Below the pieces are notes generated by a model. The model searched no databases and was not told the origin of the DNA. It saw only the letters and a program-made list of their open reading frames with translations. Source: a virus. From it: DNA of 64,000 nucleotides. The position numbers were made by a program, and so were the translations under genes. The stretch spans positions 21,742-85,741 of IMG/VR virus record IMGVR_UViG_3300028025_003146. One strand, 5' to 3'. Of this stretch, positions 59,300-64,000 are shown piece by piece; the stretch's first letter is position 1; each line of letters opens with the position of its first letter.

Positions 59300-59665
59300 A
59301 TGGGCGACAGAGCAAACTTTGGATTCAAGCAATCTAATGACACTACTATCTTTCTATATGGACACTGGGCGGGCCACGGTATGTTGGAGCGCTTAGCGAA
59401 TGCGGTTGAGACTGCACGTCCAAGGTGGACGGATGAGTCATATGCAACACGTATTTGTGTGTCACAAATGGTAGGCGAAGACTGGAAAGCAGAAACAGGC
59501 TGGGGCTTAAGTGTTAATAGAATTCTAGACAATGAGCACAAGATTCCCGTCATCGATTGGGCCACTCAAACATTTACTTTATTTGAAGAGGACCTGACTA
59601 CAGAAGTGTTTAGTTTATCTTTAGATAAATTCTGCAGCAAATACAGTCAACTAGTTATGGTATAA
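59300..59665 (+). CDS. Conserved phage hypothetical protein
   Basis: 121 residues. GDRANFGFKQSNDTTIFLYGHWAGHGMLERLANAVE is a recurrent phage motif (GDRAN..VVKQ...IFLYTHWxG). The rest is mixed alpha/beta with GWGLSVNRILDNEHKIPVIDW. Its last codons hold the -10 of the RNA candidate. No function is assigned to the family. Confidence 0.78.
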   Translation: MGDRANFGFKQSNDTTIFLYGHWAGHGMLERLANAVETARPRWTDESYATRICVSQMVGEDWKAETGWGLSVNRILDNEHKIPVIDWATQTFTLFEEDLTTEVFSLSLDKFCSKYSQLVMV

Positions 59666-59672
59666 TTGGAGT

Positions 59673-59815
59673 AGGTCCAGGGACCTTCTTCATGAGTACA
59701 GGTGCGGCTACCAGGGGATCCCCCAAGTCGCTAAGCAATGCAGGGCTTTTTACTTTCGTTGGTAGATCCTAGCGGCCTTTACTTTCTTAACCCTCAGCGC
59801 AAGCTGGGGGTTTTT
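59673..59815 (+). ncRNA. Candidate structured RNA (about 145 nt)
   Basis: TATAAT (59661-59666) inside the previous gene predicts a start near 59673. The transcript holds GGTC/GACC and GGGGATCCCC hairpins, a GCGGCT..AGTCGC long-range pairing, two TTTACTTTC motifs and a perfect terminator. No open frame with a ribosome site is present. It could be a regulatory RNA or an anti-host RNA; I could not match it to a known class. Confidence 0.55.
59791..59815 (+). terminator. GNRA-loop intrinsic terminator
   Basis: CCCTCAGC-GCAA-GCTGGGGG followed by TTTTT. A stable tetraloop hairpin ending the RNA candidate. Confidence 0.88.
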
Positions 59816-59849
59816 GCTTGCCCGCAAAAGCAGAGGGTATCATATTTTG

Positions 59850-59966
59850 TTTACGAGATCAAATTAAATTTCCCTGGAATTTTGTGATCTTGACCACATA
59901 GCTTGGAAAATGTGGTGTGAAACACACCCAAATAGTATTCCAAATGTCAGTGGTCCATTGTATAAT
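59850..59966 (+). promoter_or_regulatory. Regulatory module 14
   Basis: TTTACGA-N14-TCCCTGGAATT (59850-59881); TGTGA-N6-CCACA (59883-59898), centre -82.5; GGTGTG-AAA-CACACC (59914-59928), centre -52; TGTCAG (59945-59950), 10 bp, TATAAT (59961-59966). AACGAAAGGATATAAA follows. Confidence 0.72.
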
Positions 59967-59993
59967 TGGAACATATCAACGAAAGGATATAAA

Positions 59994-60785
59994 ATGCCAA
60001 ATTGGTGTTATAACACATTAACTATCCAAGGACCTAAGTCTGAGGTAGATATGATTAAAGATAGATTGAATAAGCCTTTTACATTAGCACAAGAGACTTA
60101 TGGTATGGGTGATATTTCTACTATGGGGTTCCCCACCAAAATTGAACAGGTAACTTATTCTAATCCTGTCTTTGCTTTCTTTAATATCCACTCATATAAA
60201 GATGAAGGTATTACTGATGAGGAATATGCCTGCCAGCCTTCTCGTGGTGGTATAGATATTCAGAATGACCCTGATTGGTTCCGCAAATCTGTTGAGTTTG
60301 CTAAGACTCAGAAGGATTGGTATTCTTGGAATAATTCTAATTGGGGAACTAAATGGGATGTAGCCGTCCGTGACGGAGATGAATATCCAAATACAGAACT
60401 ACTTGAATATAAATCTGAGGGTGATGACAATTGGGTTGTCTACAAATATGAGACTGCTTGGTCACCTGCTGTAACTATCTTAACTAAACTATCTAATCTT
60501 GTTCCTAACTGCCTACTCACATTAGAGTATGAGGAAGAAACAGGCTGGGGTGGGGAATATGAGATTGTCCGTGGTGAAGTAAAGGAACTATTAGAATATG
60601 AGAACCGTTGCTATGCTTGCCAGTCTTTTGATTGTGTTGAGTATTGTGAGAATGACTGCGGTGAATTCTGCTCAGAATGTAATCAAGGCTCTTGGCAGGA
60701 TGATAAGGCAATGGCAGAATGTCAGACCCATAGTGTATTATTACCTTTGAAAACCTACACACAAGAGGAGGCATTAAATGTCTGA
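59994..60785 (+). CDS. Api92-like/DUF1281 protein with zinc-finger tail
   Basis: 263 residues from ATG 59994, set by the AACGAAAGG site. The start PNWCYNTLTIQGPKSEV is diagnostic of Api92-like ferredoxin-fold proteins. It continues through YSWNNSNWGTKWDV and WSPAVTILTKLSNLVPNCLLTLEYEEE. Residues 215-250 form a Cys-rich ribbon (CYACQSFDCVEYCENDCGEFCSEC), an extra domain. The family is found in phages and plasmids; function unknown. It overlaps the next gene by 8 nt. Confidence 0.85.
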   Translation: MPNWCYNTLTIQGPKSEVDMIKDRLNKPFTLAQETYGMGDISTMGFPTKIEQVTYSNPVFAFFNIHSYKDEGITDEEYACQPSRGGIDIQNDPDWFRKSVEFAKTQKDWYSWNNSNWGTKWDVAVRDGDEYPNTELLEYKSEGDDNWVVYKYETAWSPAVTILTKLSNLVPNCLLTLEYEEETGWGGEYEIVRGEVKELLEYENRCYACQSFDCVEYCENDCGEFCSECNQGSWQDDKAMAECQTHSVLLPLKTYTQEEALNV

Positions 60786-60993
60786 GCAATTTATAGACAC
60801 AATAGCAGAGCACATTACAGGCGCTATTCAACAGGAAATCTCTGAGCACCTATTTGACCAATGGTCTGCAAAGAATTTAGATGAAGGTCCTGACTACGCA
60901 GAGCATATGTTTATGCAATTTGCGTCAGACGGACTAAAGCAACAGTATAACGAATACTATGGCTACATAGAGGGAGATGAATACTTACTATGA
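60778..60993 (+). CDS. Small acidic helical protein
   Basis: 71 residues (FIDTIAEHITGAIQQEISEHLFDQWSAKNLDEG then YEYYGYIEGDEYLL). The pattern resembles a short helical adaptor. Coupled by overlaps on both sides. Not recognised. Confidence 0.72.
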   Translation: MSEQFIDTIAEHITGAIQQEISEHLFDQWSAKNLDEGPDYAEHMFMQFASDGLKQQYNEYYGYIEGDEYLL

Positions 60994-61163
60994 AAAACTA
61001 TGCATTCGTAATTAAATTAGCAGGTAGTGTAATGGCTAATAATGAGAAGGAAGCACATAATAAAATTAATGCTCATCTAGACGAACTAGGTGAAGTAGAT
61101 AGTTCAAGATATGATTTAGGTTGGCCTGAAGTATCTTGGGATATGGAATATGACTTATGCTAG
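60990..61163 (+). CDS. Small hypothetical protein
   Basis: 57 residues, ATGA coupled. NYAFVIKLAGSVMANNEKEAHNKINAHLDELGEVDSSRYDLGW, a strand-helix-strand fold similar in outline to the 49-residue protein at 49195. Unknown function. Confidence 0.7.
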   Translation: MKNYAFVIKLAGSVMANNEKEAHNKINAHLDELGEVDSSRYDLGWPEVSWDMEYDLC

Positions 61164-61330
61164 GTTATACTGAATCCGATCTAAATAGGATGATTAATGC
61201 TGTTCACGATGCTAAGTTATTCTATCTTAGATACCCGTCCGATTTAATGGACAAGACAGAACTTAGAACTGATTTAGAAATGGCGGTCAGCTTTATGCAA
61301 GGCCTATGGGCGGAGGGCTACTTTGACTAA
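61157..61330 (+). CDS. Small helical protein
   Basis: 57 residues: YTESDLNRMINAVHDAKLFYLRYPSDLMDKTELRTDLEMAVSFMQGL, a helical hairpin. It overlaps both neighbours. Not recognised. Confidence 0.7.
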   Translation: MLGYTESDLNRMINAVHDAKLFYLRYPSDLMDKTELRTDLEMAVSFMQGLWAEGYFD

Positions 61331-61517
61331 GTCATCAAGGTTTATGGAGTATCTAAAGATACATCTAATTAGTTTAGAGCAGGACTTAGAACAGATTGAT
61401 TATGTAAATGGTCATCACTTCTATAGAGTCAAGCAAGCAGAGATTGAGAATACCAGGCACATTTTGTCAGTGGCGACTGATATAATGAATGAATCTAACG
61501 AAAGGGTATATGGATGA
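61323..61517 (+). CDS. Small helical protein (TTG start)
   Basis: 64 residues from TTG 61323, preferred because GGAGG lies 5 nt upstream; ATG 61344 is an alternative. KIHLISLEQDLEQIDYVNGHHFYRVKQAEIENTRHIL is helical. Its last codons contain a TGTCAG promoter for the next gene. Confidence 0.62.
   Translation: MTKSSRFMEYLKIHLISLEQDLEQIDYVNGHHFYRVKQAEIENTRHILSVATDIMNESNERVYG
61465..61486 (+). promoter_or_regulatory. Promoter TGTCAG-N10-TATAAT inside a gene
   Basis: Box 61465-61470, TATAAT 61481-61486, predicted start 61493. AACGAAAGGG follows, then ATG 61514. Confidence 0.68.
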
Positions 61518-61678
61518 AACTATCATCAGAAGTAAAGGAAGACCTGCAGGACCAAGCCGACCAAATCATTTACTTTGAAGCAGCAATGTCCAATGAGGAC
61601 AAAGCCTCCAAAGCGGTCTATGAGCGCCTTGTAGAGATTTACAAGGTTGCATTCAAGGAAGGTGCCAAGAGCAAATGA
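61514..61678 (+). CDS. Small helical protein
   Basis: 54 residues (LQDQADQIIYFEAAMSNEDKASKAVYERLVEIYKVAFKEG). Reads through with a 4-nt overlap into the next gene. First gene of an operon to 62626. Confidence 0.7.
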   Translation: MKLSSEVKEDLQDQADQIIYFEAAMSNEDKASKAVYERLVEIYKVAFKEGAKSK

Positions 61679-61953
61679 CACCTGAAGACATTGGACTACC
61701 ACCACACCTGCAACGTCTAGTTAATTATGATGTTAATGGATTAGATATAATGCACGGTGAACTAAAGAATCTAATGCTAATGGCTGAGCAAGACTTAGCA
61801 AGCGCATTAGAGCAAGAGGAGTTGTCTGAAGAGGCAATGGATTCTATGGTCCGAACAGAATGTGAAGGACGACTAGATACTCTAACAGAACTATATAATC
61901 TAACATACCAACTATCGTTTGCTATAGCAGAAAGGCAAGGGCAAAAAGTATGA
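61675..61953 (+). CDS. Hypothetical helical protein
   Basis: 92 residues. NDIM-type motif DIMHGELKNLMLMAEQDLASALEQEELSEEAMDS and a long C-terminal helix (LDTLTELYNLTYQLSFAIAERQ). ATGA coupling on both sides. No family recognised. Confidence 0.72.
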   Translation: MTPEDIGLPPHLQRLVNYDVNGLDIMHGELKNLMLMAEQDLASALEQEELSEEAMDSMVRTECEGRLDTLTELYNLTYQLSFAIAERQGQKV

Positions 61954-62177
61954 CATACGAGCCAAGTCTGGAAATCCTGGAAGTTGAATACTCTTGTAGT
62001 CCAGGAGGAGTTGATCTATTTGAAGTATATGATAAATCTGATATACCTTTGGATATGCCAATATATGAGACAGAAGATTTGACCAAAGCGGTCCTATTCT
62101 GTTACAATTTAGGAAAAGACTTTACCGTCAGAACATTAGCGGAATGGAATGAAAGGGAGTTAGCATATGAAGCCTGA
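61950..62177 (+). CDS. Small mixed alpha/beta protein
   Basis: 75 residues: EILEVEYSCSPGGVDLFEVYDKSDIPLDMPIYETEDLTKAVLFCYNLGKDFTVRTLAEW. Single Cys. Overlaps the next gene by 11 nt. Unknown. Confidence 0.7.
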   Translation: MTYEPSLEILEVEYSCSPGGVDLFEVYDKSDIPLDMPIYETEDLTKAVLFCYNLGKDFTVRTLAEWNERELAYEA

Positions 62178-62493
62178 TGATAAGATTAAACTAAATGAAT
62201 GTTTGAAGATTCTTGATTCCACCGACCTTGGATTATCCCTGGTTTGGTTATGGACATGGAGCACAATTAAAGGAATTCTAGAGGACGAGACCTACAGGGC
62301 CAGTGTTACTGAGGACCAGATGTGGGACAACCTCTGTGAGGCCGTGGAGGCGGGTATGGGCTTCTCTCTGGAGTATGGGGCAGAGCAACATAACGAAGAC
62401 GTCCTTGAATGGATGTTGAACCGTGACTACATTGTAGACACAATGTTTGAGGAAGAGGAAGACGAAGAGGATAAAGAAGATGAAGATGAGTGA
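62167..62493 (+). CDS. Hypothetical protein with acidic tail
   Basis: 108 residues. A helical body with Trp-rich segments (SLVWLWTWSTIKGILE, GFSLEYGAEQH) is followed by a run of Glu/Asp at the end, which may make it a DNA mimic or nucleic-acid competitor; this is speculation. Overlaps both neighbours. Confidence 0.7.
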   Translation: MKPDDKIKLNECLKILDSTDLGLSLVWLWTWSTIKGILEDETYRASVTEDQMWDNLCEAVEAGMGFSLEYGAEQHNEDVLEWMLNRDYIVDTMFEEEEDEEDKEDEDE

Positions 62494-62626
62494 TCAACAC
62501 ATTGACGCCGTCCTCGCAGAGGCCCAAAAGCTTCTGTGGGGCGGATCCGAGACTGAGAACATTGCAGCTCACAACCTTATATCTAAACTAATACAAGATC
62601 GTATGTCAGAAACAACTTTAAACTAA
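62486..62626 (+). CDS. Small helical protein
   Basis: 46 residues (AVLAEAQKLLWGGSETENIAAHNLISKLIQDRMSE). Overlaps the previous gene by 8 nt. Not recognised; the end is followed by a sigma-70-type promoter. Confidence 0.62.
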   Translation: MSDQHIDAVLAEAQKLLWGGSETENIAAHNLISKLIQDRMSETTLN

Positions 62627-62641
62627 GGGCAAATTGTCCGC

Positions 62642-62683
62642 TTTACGGCAGGTATTTACAAACCCGTGAAAATCTGCTACAAT
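62642..62683 (+). promoter_or_regulatory. Regulatory module 16: bipartite element over TTTACA-N17-TACAAT
   Basis: TTTACGG-N14-CCCGTGAAAAT (62642-62673), the second half with one change from consensus. TTTACA (62655-62660), 17 bp, TACAAT (62678-62683) gives a sigma-70-type promoter with no TGTCAG box. The element overlaps the -35 region, suggesting direct control. Confidence 0.65.
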
Positions 62684-62718
62684 TAATGAAACAACTTATC
62701 TCGAAAGGATAAAACCAA

Positions 62719-62871
62719 ATGCAAACAAAGCGTGAATATCTCAAGCAGCAAGGAATTACAGTGGGTGTACGTGGACGTTTCTCAGGAGCTGCTAAGGTAG
62801 CTATCCAGGAAGCTATCAGCAAGGGCGTTACATTCTCAGATCCACAGCCAGTTACCAAGAAGGCTAAGTAA
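62719..62871 (+). CDS. Lsr2-C-terminus-like DNA-binding protein
   Basis: 50 residues: MQTKREYLKQQGITVGVRGRFSGAAKVAIQEAISKG. The RGRFS..A..A...A...G segment resembles the C-terminal DNA-binding part of Lsr2-type proteins and a widespread tiny phage family. It would bind AT-rich DNA in the minor groove if the likeness holds. ATAAAACC follows AAAGG. Followed by a strong terminator. Confidence 0.6.
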   Translation: MQTKREYLKQQGITVGVRGRFSGAAKVAIQEAISKGVTFSDPQPVTKKAK

Positions 62872-62877
62872 ATAGAT

Positions 62878-62919
62878 CGGAGGGGTGGTGGACGAGAGTT
62901 GCCACCCCTCCCCATTTTT
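62878..62919 (+). terminator. Strong intrinsic terminator
   Basis: GGAGGGGTGG / CCACCCCTCC with a 13-base loop, then CCATTTTT. The right arm also carries the next promoter's -35. Confidence 0.88.
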
Positions 62920-62927
62920 GATATAAT
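62899..62927 (+). promoter_or_regulatory. Promoter TTGCCA-N17-TATAAT overlapping the terminator
   Basis: TTGCCA 62899-62904 and TATAAT 62922-62927. Predicted start 62934; the leader GGCGGAAGGCGGAG contains the ribosome site. The -35 lies in the terminator stem. Confidence 0.62.
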
Positions 62928-62957
62928 GAGTAGTTACCAAGGCGGAAGGCGGAGTAG

Positions 62958-63380
62958 ATGAAGACTAGAGAAATCAAAGTAGCAGAACAGTTAGTTAATC
63001 TAACAGAAGACCATTGGTTTAATCCTGCCATATTGGCAAGATATCTAACAGACCAACCATTTTATACAGTTGACCGCATTATGGAATTAGTTGCTCAGAT
63101 TATTCGTTGGGAAGCAAACAGATATAATGATGAATTAACTACAGATTCAGGCATATATGATTCAGGTCTAACATCTGAAGGATTGTTCCTAGCAAATGAA
63201 TTAAATAAAACTCTTAATAGATTAATTAAGACTTACAAATGGGAGAATCTAAAACTTCCAATCGACCCTGACAAGTTCATCAAGAAGTTGCCAAAGGTGG
63301 AGGAAAAGAGTTATAGACATTCCTGGTTGCATGACAAGGATACCAGGACCCATGTAACGATTGACCATCCATTCATCTAA
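62958..63380 (+). CDS. Hypothetical protein
   Basis: 140 residues. KVAEQLVNLTEDHWFNPAILARYLTDQPFYTVDRIMELVAQIIRWEANRYN is helical, then Lys-rich (DPDKFIKKLPKVEEKSYRHSWLHDK). No family named. It shares one base with the next gene (TAATG). Confidence 0.75.
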   Translation: MKTREIKVAEQLVNLTEDHWFNPAILARYLTDQPFYTVDRIMELVAQIIRWEANRYNDELTTDSGIYDSGLTSEGLFLANELNKTLNRLIKTYKWENLKLPIDPDKFIKKLPKVEEKSYRHSWLHDKDTRTHVTIDHPFI

Positions 63381-63604
63381 TGGGTAAGTTAGTCCAAAAG
63401 GTTGAGGGTCCATTTCCTACACCGCAGCAATTAAATAAATGGCTAAAACAAAATGGGGATAACCTACCGAAGGTAGGCTTCCGTGCAGCCAACTTCAAAA
63501 CGATCAACAATTGCACATCAGCTCCAGCTTTATTAAAGACAAGGCGGAAGACGGGGATAGCTCTTATCAATGCTAGAAAGATAAGAAACATCAAAGTCCA
63601 TTAG
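63380..63604 (+). CDS. Small basic protein
   Basis: 74 residues, basic: QQLNKWLKQNGDNLPKVGFRAANFKTINNCTSAP then KTRRKTGIALINARKIRNIK. Possibly nucleic-acid binding. Last recognisable gene before the origin-like region. Confidence 0.68.
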   Translation: MGKLVQKVEGPFPTPQQLNKWLKQNGDNLPKVGFRAANFKTINNCTSAPALLKTRRKTGIALINARKIRNIKVH

Positions 63605-64000
63605 ATTTAACTAAAGGCAACATATACTTAGTTGGTTAGTATATGGCCCAAATTATCCACAGGGTTATCCACATCCTGTGGATTTTTTGTGTGTGGGCAT
63701 GTGGGCAAATTTTTTCCTTTACGACAGATCAAAAAAAATCCCTGAAATTGTGGGCAGATTTTCTCGTTTACGAGAGCATATTAAAAATCCCTCAAAATGT
63801 CGACAAATCTATATAGAATCATATAGATCTATATATAAACATATACTAAATCTAATAGAATGTGATCAAAATATGCCAGAATTTGTCAGAATTTTTCTAC
63901 GAAAATCTATTGACAATGAGGGCAAAATATGCCATTTACGAGGCTATTGACAAAATCCCTGAAATTTGGTAGATGTGTCCATATGCCTCCAAGGAAAATT
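63605..64000. other. Origin-like AT-rich non-coding region with DnaA boxes and iterons
   Basis: 396 bp without a convincing gene; one long frame (from GTG 63678) is crossed by repeats and lacks a ribosome site. It holds two perfect DnaA boxes TTATCCACA (63653-63661 and 63665-63673), a reverse near-copy (63677-63685), three copies of TTTACGA-N14-TCCCTGAAAT (63718-63749, 63767-63798, 63935-63966), AT-rich DNA and TTGACA motifs. The layout (boxes, then iterons, then AT-rich) matches replication origins. Confidence 0.6.
63653..63685 (+). promoter_or_regulatory. DnaA box cluster
   Basis: Two perfect TTATCCACA boxes on the plus strand, 12 bp apart, and one imperfect box on the minus strand. Perfect copies elsewhere lie at 51168, 51221, 54611, 54632 and 56686, all in composite modules. 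Confidence 0.68.

Noticed and set aside
63678-63950. A 90-codon plus-strand frame from GTG in the right end
   Set aside because: It is built over DnaA boxes and repeated bipartite elements, has no ribosome site, and its codons follow the repeats.
63718-63966. CRISPR array from the regularly similar 32-bp units
   Set aside because: The units are unevenly spaced (49 and 168 bp apart), have variable centres and no constant repeat of CRISPR type; they fit protein-binding iterons.

Overview
This window is part of a double-stranded DNA tailed-phage genome (or a prophage). It has a siphovirus-type structural module (tape measure, frameshifted tail assembly chaperone, tail tube, neck proteins, HK97-fold capsid, protease/scaffold, portal), a very large tail-fibre region, a lysis/RNR block, and a region of densely packed tiny genes. 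The DNA is AT-rich. Several features point tentatively to an actinobacterial host of modest GC: Gp88-, DUF7455- and Lsr2-C-terminus-like small proteins, a class II ribonucleotide reductase, predicted leaderless transcripts, and CRP/GlxR-type operators. No terminase, polymerase, integrase or repressor lies in the window, so lifestyle cannot be decided.

Layout. Positions 1-15.8 kb (minus strand) carry the structural module, read from high to low coordinates: a 113-residue protein, portal, protease fused to scaffold, major capsid protein, a Rho-N/SAP-like protein, four neck/terminator proteins, tail tube, chaperone G/GT with a CCCAAAC slippery heptamer, and the tape measure, which runs off the left edge. 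Positions 15.8-43.4 kb (minus) are an accessory virion region: LamG proteins, two long paralogous fibres, duplicated small fibre and chaperone-like genes, a collagen-like protein, a protein with PASTA, proline-repeat and Hint domains, and a fibre with a cupredoxin-like segment. Within it sit non-structural cargo genes: a DUF401-type transporter, a U32-like/methyltransferase fusion and a GNAT-like protein. An EF-hand-bearing putative holin closes this block.

Positions 43.4-46.5 kb (minus) hold a B12-dependent ribonucleotide reductase and a glycosyltransferase. At 46.5 kb the plus strand starts with a secreted lytic transglycosylase-like enzyme. Positions 47.7-49.4 kb contain a small RNA candidate and a minus-strand chain of tiny overlapping genes plus an HNH nuclease. 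From 49.9 kb to the right end, about 45 mostly tiny plus-strand genes are arranged in short operons (TAATG and ATGA overlaps), with a tRNA-Asp and a second structured RNA candidate.

The most striking feature is the regulatory DNA of the right third. Nearly every operon is preceded by a composite module built from the same parts: an AATGTCAG box exactly 10 bp from a TATAAT-like -10; CRP-type palindromes TGTGA-N6-TCACA, most of them centred about 64-75 bp upstream of the predicted start; a bipartite element nTTACGG-N14-nCCCTGAAAAT with an invariant 14-bp gap; perfect DnaA boxes; GC hairpins; and an AACGAAAGG ribosome-binding leader. The right end (63.6-64.0 kb) concentrates DnaA boxes and three bipartite elements in AT-rich DNA and is an origin candidate. 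All functional names come from reading motifs and translations; no database search was possible.
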